A DNA stretch of 64,000 nucleotides from Frischella perrara (GTDB lineage Bacteria; Pseudomonadota; Gammaproteobacteria; Enterobacterales; Orbaceae): assembly GCF_000807275.1 (NCBI RefSeq), contig NZ_CP009056.1, positions 372,001-436,000 of the forward strand. Direction: 5' to 3'. A program made the position numbers and the translations under genes. Shown piece after piece: positions 1 through 9,528 of this stretch. Position 1 is the stretch's first letter. The number at the start of each line of letters is the position of its first letter. Below the pieces are notes generated by a model that saw only the letters and a list, made by a program, of their open reading frames with translations, did not search any database and had not been told where the DNA came from.

Positions 1-501
<501 letters not shown>

Positions 502-520
502 ATTTTTTACTGTTGGAAGT

Positions 521-556
521 AATAGCGCTAATTATTAGATTAGCGCTATTTTTTTG
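521..556 (+). terminator. Intrinsic terminator of serS
   Basis: A perfect 12-bp inverted repeat (AATAGCGCTAAT at 521-532, ATTAGCGCTATT at 539-550) with a six-base loop is followed by a T run. It sits just after the serS stop and before the next gene on the same strand. Confidence 0.88.
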
Positions 557-628
557 TCTACAAATATATAATATTCAATATATTATATTGAAATGTCACA
601 GAAGATATTATTCACGATTGAGAAATTT

Positions 629-1528
629 ATGTATAGAGGAATATTATTATCCTTAATTGCTTCTTGTTTATTTGGATTAGTTTATTATTATCCGGTTCTG
701 CTGCGCCCATTATCAGTAGTTGATATCTTTTGTTGGCGATTAATGATGTCATTTCCGGCTATTTTACTTTTAGTCCTAATAGAACGGCAATGGTCTGCTA
801 TTACGGAACTATTACAACGAATTCGACAACAACCTCTTTTTTTATTGGCATTGATTTTCTCCGCAATACTAATTGCAATACAAATGTTAATTTTCGTTTG
901 GGCACCATTAGCTGGGAGAGCACTATCCACGTCATTAGGCTATTTCATGTTACCATTAACGATGGTGGTATGTGGGAGAGTTGTTTATAAAGAAAGATTC
1001 AGCTTCTTACAAAAGATAGCTGTAGGGTTAGCATTTTCTGGGGTGATTTTAGAAGTTTATTTAACCGGCGCATTTTCTTGGGAAACGATAGTAATATCAT
1101 TAGGTTATCCAATTTATTTTGTGTTTCGTCGTAAAATGCGAATAGATGGTATCGCGGGTACATTCTCTGATTTCTTTTTTATTGCTCTAGCCTGTTTAAT
1201 CTATTTTATGATCCAATATCCGACGAGCAAAATCGTCAGTGATATGGCTCATTTCCCAATTTATATTCCGTTGTTAGGAATCATTACGGCTATAGCTTTT
1301 GCAGCTTACTTCTCAGCAAGTCGTATGTTGCCATTGGGAATATTTGGTTTGTTAGGTTATGTTGAACCTATTTTGTTAGCTATTGTATCTATTGTATTTT
1401 TACATGAAACGATATCACCTAACCATATTATCTCTTATGGGCTTATTTGGTCGGCTGTATGTATGCTAGTAATAGAAGGACTCACTACAACAATACGAAA
1501 TATCAAGCGTAAAAGGATAAATGCTTAA
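629..1528 (+). CDS. rarD: RarD-like EamA/DMT-family inner-membrane transporter
   Basis: This is a protein of about 300 residues with roughly ten hydrophobic segments, in the layout of the drug/metabolite transporter superfamily (two EamA repeats). The order of conserved pieces (GILLSL at the start, a WRL motif after the first helix, SLGYF before the mid-protein helix, then a GYVEPILL stretch) resembles RarD. The substrate is unknown. An upstream in-frame ATG at 593 would add 12 residues. I prefer 629 because the first helix then begins close to the N terminus and a weak GAG lies at a usable distance, but the choice is not firm. The gene converges on aroF, with a hairpin between them. Confidence 0.82.
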   Translation: MYRGILLSLIASCLFGLVYYYPVLLRPLSVVDIFCWRLMMSFPAILLLVLIERQWSAITELLQRIRQQPLFLLALIFSAILIAIQMLIFVWAPLAGRALSTSLGYFMLPLTMVVCGRVVYKERFSFLQKIAVGLAFSGVILEVYLTGAFSWETIVISLGYPIYFVFRRKMRIDGIAGTFSDFFFIALACLIYFMIQYPTSKIVSDMAHFPIYIPLLGIITAIAFAAYFSASRMLPLGIFGLLGYVEPILLAIVSIVFLHETISPNHIISYGLIWSAVCMLVIEGLTTTIRNIKRKRINA

Positions 1529-1530
1529 AC

Positions 1531-1561
1531 TCTACCTTTCTCTTAATTAGAGAAAGGTAGA
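1531..1561. terminator. Hairpin between convergent rarD and aroF
   Basis: An inverted repeat of about 12 bp (TCTACCTTTCTC / GAGAAAGGTAGA) lies three bases after the rarD stop and 25 bases beyond the aroF stop. Neither side has a long T run, so termination efficiency is uncertain. Its position suggests it protects or ends both transcripts. Confidence 0.55.
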
Positions 1562-1585
1562 TATAGGTATGAGTGATTTAATATA

Positions 1586-2659
1586 TCAGTTCTTTTGACG
1601 TGCGATTAAAGCTGTAGACAAACTGTTTGCCATTTTATGCATGATATTTTCGGTAGTTGGAAAATCAATACAGGCATCCGTTACCGATACACCATATTTC
1701 ATGTCTTCTTTAGGTAGATCCGAAGATTGATTCCCTTCAAATAAATGGCTCTCAATCATAACACCTATAATTGAATGATTACCATTTTCTATTTGCTCAA
1801 TAATAGAATCAACGACGATTGGTTGCCGACGATAATCTTTATTAGAGTTACTATGACTACAATCAATCATTAAGTTTGGTTGTAAACCAGATTTCTTCAT
1901 TTCATCTTCACATTTTGTAACATTTTCCTTATCATAATTTGGTGTTTTACCACCTCTTAGAATAACATGTCCATGTGGGTTACCTTGTGTTTGAAGAACA
2001 CTGACTTGCCCAAATTGATTGATACCAACAAAGCGATGTGGCATAGACGCAGATTTCATTGCATTAATGGCTACATCTAAGCTACCGTCAGTTCCATTTT
2101 TAAATCCAACAGGCATAGATAATCCTGATGCCATTTCACGGTGCGTTTGCGATTCTGTTGTTCGAGCCCCAATTGCTGACCAACTGATTAAATCAGCAAT
2201 ATATTGCGGTGTATTTGGATCAAGTGCTTCAGTTGCAATTGGAAGTCCAATTTCTGTTATATCAAGTAATAATTGGCGAGCTTTTTTTAGACCATGCTCA
2301 ATATCGAACGAACTATCCATATGAGGGTCATTGATTAATCCTTTCCAGCCAACAGTTGTTCTTGGTTTCTCAAAATAAACACGCATAACAATATAAAGCT
2401 GTTGACTTACTTCATCAGATAATTTTTTCAATTTATGTGCATATTCAATAGCTGCTTGAGTATCATGAATTGAACAAGGTCCAACAACGATCAATAATCG
2501 AGGATCTTTGCGTTCTAAAATGTTAACAATATGTTGTCTAGATTCAGCTATTTGATTTTCTAACTGTTTGTTAAGTGGCAACAGTTTTTTTATTTCATCA
2601 GGCGTAATCAATGGAACCTCATTTTCAATACGAACATTATTTAATGTATCTTTTAACAT
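1586..2659 (-). CDS. aroF: 3-deoxy-D-arabino-heptulosonate-7-phosphate synthase, AroF-type (Tyr-sensitive)
   Basis: This enzyme makes the first committed step of the shikimate pathway, condensing phosphoenolpyruvate with erythrose 4-phosphate. At 357 residues it has the type I family length. Visible motifs are GPCSIHD with the metal-binding Cys, EKPRTTVGWKG, GARTTESQ and DCSHSNSNKD. The N terminus (MLKDTLNN) and residues across the protein fit the tyrosine-regulated isozyme AroF better than AroG or AroH, including the Asn at position 8 linked to tyrosine feedback in E. coli. A GAGG precedes the start. A TyrR-like box about 46 bases upstream agrees with the AroF assignment. Which amino acid inhibits it is inferred from similarity only. 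Confidence 0.93.
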   Translation of the reverse strand: MLKDTLNNVRIENEVPLITPDEIKKLLPLNKQLENQIAESRQHIVNILERKDPRLLIVVGPCSIHDTQAAIEYAHKLKKLSDEVSQQLYIVMRVYFEKPRTTVGWKGLINDPHMDSSFDIEHGLKKARQLLLDITEIGLPIATEALDPNTPQYIADLISWSAIGARTTESQTHREMASGLSMPVGFKNGTDGSLDVAINAMKSASMPHRFVGINQFGQVSVLQTQGNPHGHVILRGGKTPNYDKENVTKCEDEMKKSGLQPNLMIDCSHSNSNKDYRRQPIVVDSIIEQIENGNHSIIGVMIESHLFEGNQSSDLPKEDMKYGVSVTDACIDFPTTENIMHKMANSLSTALIARQKN

Positions 2660-3007
2660 ATAAATGCCTCTAAAATAGATATTTGTTATTATTTTTTTAC
2701 ATCGAGTAAAAAAATATTTACAACATTACAATCAATATATAACCACAAAAGGCATTCTTAGTAAATATTAATTAGTAAAAAAGATAAAACCATTTTAGTG
2801 TATAAATATGTTTACAGTTAGTAGTCAAAATCTTACAAAGAATCTTAGTTATCAAATCAAACGAAAGATTAGCAAATAAAAATAAGGTAATAGGCGTTTA
2901 GAAATAAACGGAATCTATTATTTTAAGGGTTCCTTAATAACAATTAATTCCCCCTTAAATTGAATATACTATTTATTGAAGATATATTTTAAGTGCAATT
3001 AATGCAT
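2660..3007. other. Intergenic region aroB-aroF (348 bp)
   Basis: The region holds the aroF upstream sequence and the TyrR-like box described separately. Nearer aroB there is a weak inverted repeat, TTTAAGGG at 2922-2929 and CCCTTAAA at 2952-2959, with a 22-base loop and no T run. No open reading frame or RNA gene is recognised. Confidence 0.5.
2705..2722 (-). promoter_or_regulatory. Candidate TyrR box upstream of aroF
   Basis: On the minus strand the sequence is TGTAAA-N6-TTTACT, one mismatch from the TyrR consensus TGTAAA-N6-TTTACA. It lies 46-63 bases before the aroF start. A wider inverted repeat of T7AC/GTA7 (2692-2714) overlaps it. In E. coli, aroF is repressed by TyrR through boxes of this type. 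Whether this organism has TyrR cannot be seen here. Confidence 0.5.
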
Positions 3008-4090
3008 TTATTGACATAGTTCAATTGATTGTAGGACAATTTCTTGGTTTACATCATCAATTACTTGAACTTGACCAATTTCAAATGGTAAAACTAAACG
3101 TAACTTTCCAGATAATACTTTTTTGTCACGTAACATATGAGTAATATAGGACTCGGTTGACATCATTTCTGGTTTAGTGACAGGTAATTTTGCACGTATT
3201 AATAATTGTTTAATTCGATTAATATTACTTTCTTTAAAATGTCCAAGTAGTTTTGCCGATTGGGCTGCCATTAGCATACCCACACTAATAGCTTCACCAT
3301 GAAGCCAATTTCCGTAACCAAGCTCAGCTTCAATAGCATGTCCATAGGTATGACCCAGATTTAAAATAGCACGAAGATCTTGTTCGGTTTCATCTGCTGC
3401 AACTATTTTTGCTTTAAGTTCACAGCAGTGGGCGATACAGTAACTCATAGCATTAGGTTCTAGAGCTAATAGATCTTCAATATGCTGTTCAAGCCAATTG
3501 AAAAAATCTTGATCCATAATAATGCCATACTTAATTACTTCAGCTAATCCCGCTGATAACTCTCTTTGCGGAAGAGTTTTAAGGCAATTTATATCAATAA
3601 CAACTGCTTGTGGTTGATAAAAAGCACCAATCATGTTTTTTCCCAACGGATGATTTATTGCCGTTTTACCACCAACCGAAGAATCAACTTGTGACAAAAG
3701 TGTCGTTGGGACTTGAATAAAGCGAATACCACGTTGATAACAAGCAGCAGCAAAACCTACTACATCACCAATTACCCCTCCACCAAGAGCAATAAGGACT
3801 GAATTTCGAGTGTGATTTTTAGCTAGCAATGATGTTAAAATAGTATTCCATGTTTCAATCGTTTTATATTTTTCACCATCTGGAACAACGACTGTATCAA
3901 CTTTAACCCCATTTTCCTCCAGCATTTTTTCAACTGCATTTAAATAAAGTGGTGCAATGGTGTCATTGGTTGCGATTAATACTCTTTCACCTGATTTTAA
4001 AGGGAATGATTGAAAATTTGTTAGTATATTTTGTCCAATGTATATTGGATAACTACGTTCACTTAAGGCGACTGTTAGCTTTTTTAACAT
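3008..4090 (-). CDS. aroB: 3-dehydroquinate synthase
   Basis: This enzyme converts DAHP, the product of AroF, to 3-dehydroquinate using NAD and a divalent metal. At 360 residues it matches E. coli AroB (362). Conserved elements in order are the nucleotide-binding [11 protein letters not shown], the active-site [20 protein letters not shown] carrying a metal-ligand Glu, [11 protein letters not shown] with ligand His, and WLHGEA. An AGGACA Shine-Dalgarno lies seven bases before the ATG. The two shikimate genes aroB and aroF sit on the same strand 348 bp apart, but the gap and the TyrR-like box suggest that aroF has its own promoter. Confidence 0.96.
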   Translation of the reverse strand: MLKKLTVALSERSYPIYIGQNILTNFQSFPLKSGERVLIATNDTIAPLYLNAVEKMLEENGVKVDTVVVPDGEKYKTIETWNTILTSLLAKNHTRNSVLIALGGGVIGDVVGFAAACYQRGIRFIQVPTTLLSQVDSSVGGKTAINHPLGKNMIGAFYQPQAVVIDINCLKTLPQRELSAGLAEVIKYGIIMDQDFFNWLEQHIEDLLALEPNAMSYCIAHCCELKAKIVAADETEQDLRAILNLGHTYGHAIEAELGYGNWLHGEAISVGMLMAAQSAKLLGHFKESNINRIKQLLIRAKLPVTKPEMMSTESYITHMLRDKKVLSGKLRLVLPFEIGQVQVIDDVNQEIVLQSIELCQ

Positions 4091-4220
4091 GGTATGTCCT
4101 GATATTATTTATTCTGTGATCAATAGTTTAGATTTTGACTATGTTAAACATAAAAAACTAGCAGCGCAACTTAGAATCATTTAAACTTATCGCTTATTTT
4201 ATTTGTATTACGAGTTAATT

Positions 4221-5840
4221 ATGTCATTGTCTTTTGTGTTAGCTCAGCAAAATTTCTGCGTGGGTGATATTGAAGGAAATACGGCGCGCATTATTAAGTT
4301 GATCGAACGCCATCATCAACAAGATTTGTTGATTTTTTCAGAACTTGCTGTATGTGGTTATCCACCTGAAGATTTAATTTTTCGAGATGATTTCCGACAA
4401 CGCTGCGATCAGGCTTTAGAACAAATCATATCGTCAACAAAAGATTGTGGTGTAATTATTGGTCATCCAAGTTGGCATAAATCAGCAGACAATAGCTTGC
4501 TAATTTATAACTCACTATCTTTGATTTACCAGGGACAAATTTTACATACTTATCATAAGCAATGCTTGCCTAATTATGATGTATTTGATGAAAAACGATA
4601 TTTTACTGCGGGTAATGAAAGCGCAATCGTAACATTTAAAGGTAAAAAATTAGGTTTATTGATATGTGAAGATCTTTGGCAAGATGCCCCAATTGCGCAA
4701 TTAAATAATAAAGGTGTCGATCTGATTATTAGCATCAATGCTTCACCATACGATTATCAAAAGAATTTAAATAGACAACGTCTCATTCAAAACCATGCAA
4801 AACGTTATCATGTACCGATTATTTATGTTAATCAAATTGGTGGTCAAGATGAGTTAATATTTGATGGTAATTCCTTTGTATGTAATGCTCAGGGAGTAAT
4901 TTGTTATCAGTTAAAATCATTTATTGAACAAGTTGAGGTAATTGATAGTATATCATTACCTTCAAACAATCTAATTAATGAAAGTAATGATTATTTAGCT
5001 GATATTTATCAAGCCTTAGTTTTAGCTACACGCGATTATGTTATTAAAAATGGTTTTAATGGCGTATTATTGGGGTTATCCGGTGGGATTGACTCGGCTT
5101 TGACTTTAGCCATAGCTGTTGACGCATTAGGCAAAGACAAAGTGCAAGCAGTAATGATGCCATTTCGCTATACAGCGGATATTAGTATTGCTGATGCACA
5201 GGAAGAAGCAGATATTTTAGGGGTGGAATTTAATATCATTTCTATTGAACCAATGTTTGATGCTTTTATGACTCAATTATCCCCATTGTTTATTGATACA
5301 GTAAGAGATACCACAGAAGAAAATTTACAAGCTCGTTGTCGAGGCGTCATTTTAATGGCTTTATCGAATAAGCGACGTCAGTTAGTATTAACAACAGGCA
5401 ATAAAAGTGAAATGTCGGTTGGTTATGCAACATTATATGGTGATATGGCAGGTGGTTTTGATGTGTTAAAAGATGTTCCTAAAACACTTGTTTTTGAACT
5501 GGCAAAATACCGCAATACACGATCTTATGTTATACCTGAACGAGTAATTACTCGCCCACCATCTGCAGAGCTAGCACCTGATCAAAAAGATGAAGACAGT
5601 TTACCGCCATATGAAATTTTAGATGGAATCTTAAAAGGCTATATTGAGCAAGATCTTTCAGTTTCTGAATTAATCGCTAAAGGATATGATGAAGCAGTGA
5701 TTAGGCGAGTAATAAAACTAGTTGATATTAATGAATATAAACGTCGTCAGGCTGCAGTTGGTCCTAAAATTACTTCACGGAATTTTGGAAAGGGTCGTCG
5801 TTACCCAATTACGTCAGGATTTGGCTTTAAAAATTGGTAA
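4221..5840 (+). CDS. nadE: Glutamine-dependent NAD+ synthetase
   Basis: This enzyme performs the last step of NAD synthesis, amidation of deamido-NAD with ammonia drawn from glutamine. An N-terminal carbon-nitrogen hydrolase domain (about residues 1-260) carries the Glu-Lys-Cys triad in FSELAVCGYPPED, the YHK region and LLICEDLW. The C-terminal synthetase domain carries the ATP-binding SGGIDS loop near residue 290. This is the long two-domain form, unlike the ammonia-dependent 275-residue NadE of E. coli. The start is placed at 4221 (MSLSFVLAQ) because family members begin there and a GAG lies upstream. An in-frame codon at 4203 would add six unlikely residues. The gene is followed by glnB after 33 bases, probably as an operon linking nitrogen sensing and glutamine use. 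Confidence 0.95.
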   Translation: MSLSFVLAQQNFCVGDIEGNTARIIKLIERHHQQDLLIFSELAVCGYPPEDLIFRDDFRQRCDQALEQIISSTKDCGVIIGHPSWHKSADNSLLIYNSLSLIYQGQILHTYHKQCLPNYDVFDEKRYFTAGNESAIVTFKGKKLGLLICEDLWQDAPIAQLNNKGVDLIISINASPYDYQKNLNRQRLIQNHAKRYHVPIIYVNQIGGQDELIFDGNSFVCNAQGVICYQLKSFIEQVEVIDSISLPSNNLINESNDYLADIYQALVLATRDYVIKNGFNGVLLGLSGGIDSALTLAIAVDALGKDKVQAVMMPFRYTADISIADAQEEADILGVEFNIISIEPMFDAFMTQLSPLFIDTVRDTTEENLQARCRGVILMALSNKRRQLVLTTGNKSEMSVGYATLYGDMAGGFDVLKDVPKTLVFELAKYRNTRSYVIPERVITRPPSAELAPDQKDEDSLPPYEILDGILKGYIEQDLSVSELIAKGYDEAVIRRVIKLVDINEYKRRQAAVGPKITSRNFGKGRRYPITSGFGFKNW

Positions 5841-5861
5841 TGTGAACATTTAATGACTTAA

Positions 5862-6212
<351 letters not shown>

Positions 6213-6217
6213 TTAAT

Positions 6218-6862
6218 TTATTGGTTAACTATATCCGGTCGAATAATAGCTAATACTTCTGGTGGAAAATAGCCTTGTAATGAACAAACTAGATAAGTAG
6301 CATCAGGTGTCTTCTCCAACAGAAGTAATTTTTCAGCAGTACCTTGTGCTGGCATTGTCTTAATACCGATATTGGTATTTGGATTATTATGCCAAGTTTC
6401 AATGCTATCTTCAGAACGATGAATTTTAAGATTAAAGGTATAAAGTGAGTCTTTTTCTATTTCCGTCCAAGATAAAAAATTGAGTTCTGAACGGATTTCT
6501 TCTAATGAATTATCAATTACAAATCCCCAAAAATAATAATCACCCCGTTTTCCAAGATTAAGTGAATTATCATAATAACCATTGATTATTAATGAACCAT
6601 ATCGAATAGGTTGAGCAAACTGGACATAATTTGCATTATGCATTTTTCTATTTTTAACCGGAATATAGGCTAGCTGATCAGAAATTTCTTCAATAGGAAC
6701 ATTAGGAATAAGCTCATTTTTATATTTAGAAATATTTGAAAAAAATAAATCATTACATTCAGTCAATGATTTAACTAATGACTGAACGGCTCCTGAATGT
6801 TCATTCGGAAAGGCAAAAACCGAATAAATACATAAGCATAGTAAAATAATTGTTTTCATCAT
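6218..6862 (-). CDS. Unknown exported protein
   Basis: I do not recognise this protein. The longest frame runs to 6931, but translation most likely starts at the paired ATG codons at 6862/6859, because these give a typical Sec signal peptide (MKTIILLCLCIYSVFA) with a cleavage site before FPNE. The mature part is about 195 residues. It has no membrane segment, many aromatic residues, and only two cysteines, one near the start and one near the end, which could form a disulfide in the periplasm. No Shine-Dalgarno is obvious. It is convergent with glnB at a five-base distance, so antisense interference between the two transcripts is possible. It is probably a lineage-specific periplasmic or secreted protein. 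Confidence 0.7.
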   Translation of the reverse strand: MMKTIILLCLCIYSVFAFPNEHSGAVQSLVKSLTECNDLFFSNISKYKNELIPNVPIEEISDQLAYIPVKNRKMHNANYVQFAQPIRYGSLIINGYYDNSLNLGKRGDYYFWGFVIDNSLEEIRSELNFLSWTEIEKDSLYTFNLKIHRSEDSIETWHNNPNTNIGIKTMPAQGTAEKLLLLEKTPDATYLVCSLQGYFPPEVLAIIRPDIVNQ

Positions 6863-7112
6863 TAAATTTATTCTGAGCTTCTCAATAAACGGTATACTAA
6901 ATGTATAACCTTGAAATATCAATAATAACAATATTGTAATTTTGCGATTTTTTTATTTATAAAGTATAGATTTTATAAAATAGTTATTGATTATTTTTAC
7001 TATTAACTGTCGCTATTTTGTATTTCATTTGGAATATTGATCGCAAAAAGCATCAATCATTATAACATTTATTTCTATTCATAATTAACTTACGTTAAAT
7101 TGATTAAACTTG

Positions 7113-7128
7113 TTACTTAATTAAGTAA
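7113..7128. promoter_or_regulatory. Perfect palindrome upstream of sxy
   Basis: TTACTTAATTAAGTAA is a 16-bp perfect palindrome centred about 53 bases before the sxy start codon. It could be an operator or a 5' UTR hairpin. No bound protein can be named. The rest of the 240-bp upstream region is AT-rich, with no clear CRP or CRP-S site. Confidence 0.3.
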
Positions 7129-7173
7129 TTCAAGGAAGTTTATATTTATTTTTTGTAGTTAATAGGATGTAAG

Positions 7174-7806
7174 ATGATAAACAATGATTATAAAAATATA
7201 ATAATTCGTATTCTAACTGAAATTCTTCAATATGATGAGGAATTGATAACAACTAAAGCGTTGTTTGGTGGTTCAGGAATCTGTTATAAAGATATTATAT
7301 TTGGGTGGTTTTATAATGATCAATTTTATCTACGTGGCCATCCAGATTATTTAACAATGATGATAGAGTTAAAGATGGAGCCTTTAATTTTAGAAGTAGG
7401 TGTTAGAAATAAGTTATTGCAATATTATCAGGTAACCAAAGAATTATGGCAGAATGAAGCTAAATTAATCAAAATTATTCAAATGGTAGTTGAAATTTCT
7501 CAACAAGAAAAAATATCAAAACGTCAAATTCGTGAAGCAAGAATTAAAGATCTACCTAATATGACGCTATCACTAGAACGTATTTTATTTAAAGCGGGTG
7601 TAATCAATATTGATCTGTTGCGACAATTAGGGCCTTTTAAGGTGTATTATAAATTACAGCAACAAAATAAACATATTTCTAAGAACATATTATTCTCGTT
7701 ATATTGTGCTTTAGAAGGCGTACATGTGGCAATTCTTACTGAAGAAAAGAGATGCCAATTAATGGAAGAATACAACTCATTTATTAATAAAAAAAACAAT
7801 GAATAG
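7174..7806 (+). CDS. sxy: Competence regulator Sxy/TfoX
   Basis: The 210 residues fit the Sxy/TfoX family in length and two-domain order. The N-terminal TfoX domain carries ALFGGSGICYKDIIFGWF and FYLRGH. The C-terminal TfoX_C domain carries IKDLPNMTLSLERIL, LRQLGP and ALEGVHVA. In Haemophilus and E. coli, Sxy acts with CRP at CRP-S promoters to switch on DNA-uptake genes. An AGGATG lies before the ATG. In relatives, sxy is controlled by CRP and by mRNA structure. Here the 240-bp upstream region contains a perfect palindrome, but I cannot show structure-based control. A large hairpin 50 bases after the stop likely ends the transcript. Confidence 0.9.
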   Translation: MINNDYKNIIIRILTEILQYDEELITTKALFGGSGICYKDIIFGWFYNDQFYLRGHPDYLTMMIELKMEPLILEVGVRNKLLQYYQVTKELWQNEAKLIKIIQMVVEISQQEKISKRQIREARIKDLPNMTLSLERILFKAGVINIDLLRQLGPFKVYYKLQQQNKHISKNILFSLYCALEGVHVAILTEEKRCQLMEEYNSFINKKNNE

Positions 7807-7856
7807 GTGGTGTACGAGTGATATTTGATTAATAGTAAAACTATATATGGTTTTAA

Positions 7857-7894
7857 ACAGTCTATCATTAGTATGTAACTAAATGATGGACTGT
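7857..7894. terminator. Bidirectional hairpin between sxy and unknown membrane gene
   Basis: A long imperfect stem (ACAGTCTATCATTAGT against ACTAAATGATGGACTGT, one bulge and one G-U) lies between two convergent genes and is followed by GTTTTA on the plus side. Confidence 0.6.
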
Positions 7895-7908
7895 GTTTTA
7901 CGCTATGT

Positions 7909-8262
7909 TTAACGATGTGTTGCTTTTAAAAATAAAAACTTCGTAATTATCCAAATAGGAGCAATAATAATTGCTAAAGCCCAACATAATAATATTGAAA
8001 TAAACTTAATTAATATTAATAATTTTAAACTTACCCAAAATTCAGTTTTATCACGAACAAGATAATCAATAGCTGCTTCATAAGCGTGGCGTGATAATGG
8101 GTACAATAGCGTATTAATACTAAAGTTAATGAGTAAAAATGAATTTAATTTGACGCCAGAAAAAGGTAATGAAACGAATATACAAATAACCATAAATATA
8201 ATAACGCCGAATAAAAAATGTCTTATATATGTATGATTATCCAATCCGAGAATAGTTTTCAT
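7909..8262 (-). CDS. Small unknown inner-membrane protein
   Basis: I do not recognise this 117-residue protein. It has hydrophobic segments at about residues 13-35, 40-55 and 79-106, the last long enough for one or two passes. Between them lies a polar stretch with RHAYEAAIDYLVRDK, likely cytoplasmic. A good Shine-Dalgarno (AGGAAAG) lies before the ATG, which supports it as a real gene. It is transcribed alone, away from the rpsF operon, and ends against the sxy terminator hairpin. Confidence 0.65.
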   Translation of the reverse strand: MKTILGLDNHTYIRHFLFGVIIFMVICIFVSLPFSGVKLNSFLLINFSINTLLYPLSRHAYEAAIDYLVRDKTEFWVSLKLLILIKFISILLCWALAIIIAPIWIITKFLFLKATHR

Positions 8263-8494
8263 TTTGTCTTTCCTTTCGTAATATGAATTTTAATAAATTG
8301 GATATAATTTATAGCGTTAGATTTAATATGACAAAATAACCTCCTTATTTATAGAGTAAATTTAAATTTATTTCAATAAATTTAAATACTTCGCCTAAAC
8401 TTTACCATATATTCAATATATAGCTACTAGCATTTGTTAGTTGGTTATTATATAATGCGCCGTCGATTTCAACCGTCTAATATTCCTGTTCCTT

Positions 8495-8546
8495 GCTTTC
8501 ATCGGGCTACGGTTGACCCGGACAGAAAGCTGATTAATCCGTAGGG
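8495..8546 (+). promoter_or_regulatory. S6:S18-type autoregulatory leader of rpsF
   Basis: Upstream of rpsF the RNA can form GCTTTC (8495-8500) with GAAAGC (8525-8530) enclosing CGGG (8503-8506) and CCCG (8517-8520). The loop sequence CTACGG (8507-8512) is perfectly complementary to CCGTAG (8539-8544) next to the Shine-Dalgarno GGGAG, so a pseudoknot could cover the ribosome binding site. Leaders that bind the S6:S18 complex and repress this operon are known in many bacteria. The match here is by position and architecture only. Confidence 0.6.
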
Positions 8547-8553
8547 AGCGATA

Positions 8554-8958
8554 ATGCGTCATTACGAAATTGTTTTTATGGTTCACCCAGATCAAAGTGA
8601 ACAAGTTCCAGGTATGATTGAACGTTATACTGGTGCGTTGACTGCTGTAGGTGGTACTATTCATCGTTTAGAAGATTGGGGTCGTCGCCAATTGGCTTAT
8701 CCTATCGAAAAATTGCATAAAGCACACTATGTTCTTATGAATGTAGAAACAACTCAAGAAGCGGTTGATGAGTTAGAAGATAACTTCCGTTTCAACGATG
8801 CAGTGATTCGTAGTTTAATTATGCGAACTAAACACGCTGTGACAGAAGCATCTCCAATGCTTAAGGCAAAAGATGATCGTAAAAATTCACAAGAAGAATT
8901 TAGCGAAATCAATATGGATGATGTTGATTCAGATGACGTTGAAGGCACTGAAGAATAG
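8554..8958 (+). CDS. rpsF: 30S ribosomal protein S6
   Basis: S6 binds the platform of the small subunit together with S18. The 134-residue product begins [13 protein letters not shown] and carries the conserved [14 protein letters not shown], followed by an acidic C-terminal tail ([13 protein letters not shown]), as in E. coli S6, where RimK adds glutamates to the C terminus. It is the first gene of the rpsF-priB-rpsR-rplI operon, and its stop is three bases from the priB ATG, so translational coupling is likely. The leader upstream is a candidate S6:S18 repression site. Confidence 0.97.
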   Translation: MRHYEIVFMVHPDQSEQVPGMIERYTGALTAVGGTIHRLEDWGRRQLAYPIEKLHKAHYVLMNVETTQEAVDELEDNFRFNDAVIRSLIMRTKHAVTEASPMLKAKDDRKNSQEEFSEINMDDVDSDDVEGTEE

Positions 8959-8961
8959 TCA

Positions 8962-9261
8962 ATGTCAAATCGTTTGGAGTTGTCCGGTTTTGTGGTAAAG
9001 ACGCCCATACGAAAATCAAGTCCGAATGGTATTTTCCATTGTCAATTTTATTTAGAACATGTTTCTGAACAAATTGAAGCAGGATTACCTAGAAAATCAT
9101 GGTGTATAATCCCTGTGATTGTTACAGGACAAGATGAATTAACTCACAGTATTAAAAAAGGTAGTAAAATAATTGTTAGTGGTTTTATTAGCACACATAC
9201 TAAGTCTAATAATATTAAGCAACTTGTTTTACATGCCAGCGAAATTAAATTAATTGATTAA
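8962..9261 (+). CDS. priB: Primosomal replication protein N (PriB)
   Basis: This is a 99-residue single-stranded DNA-binding OB-fold protein that helps PriA reload the replisome at stalled forks. It begins NRLELSGFVVKTPIR and contains the HCQFYLEH and GSKIIVSGFI strands typical of PriB. It sits between rpsF and rpsR, its standard place in gamma- and betaproteobacteria. It starts three bases after the rpsF stop. Confidence 0.94.
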   Translation: MSNRLELSGFVVKTPIRKSSPNGIFHCQFYLEHVSEQIEAGLPRKSWCIIPVIVTGQDELTHSIKKGSKIIVSGFISTHTKSNNIKQLVLHASEIKLID

Positions 9262-9279
9262 ATTTAGGAGAACCGCCAA

Positions 9280-9507
9280 ATGGCTCGTTATTTCCGTCGT
9301 CGTAAATTCTGCCGTTTCACTGCAGAAGACGTTAAAGAGATTGACTATAAAGATATCTCTTTATTAAAAAGTTATATCACTGAAAGTGGTAAAATTGTAC
9401 CAAGTCGCATTACTGGTACATGTGCAAAATATCAACGTCAACTAGCTCGTGCTATTAAACGCGCTCGTTATTTGGCTTTATTACCTTATACTGACAATCA
9501 TCAGTAA
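9280..9507 (+). CDS. rpsR: 30S ribosomal protein S18
   Basis: The 75-residue S18 begins [13 protein letters not shown] and contains the conserved [22 protein letters not shown] stretch (cited by its flanks SRITG and AIKRAR) that binds 16S rRNA and partners S6. A TAGGAGAA Shine-Dalgarno precedes the ATG. It is the third gene of the rpsF operon. Confidence 0.97.
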   Translation: MARYFRRRKFCRFTAEDVKEIDYKDISLLKSYITESGKIVPSRITGTCAKYQRQLARAIKRARYLALLPYTDNHQ

Positions 9508-9528
9508 TTAGCAACAGAGGAAAACAGA

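Noticed and set aside
2019-2324. 101-codon open frame antisense to aroF
   Set aside because: It is opposite conserved AroF sequence and its translation has no recognisable domain. It is a shadow frame.
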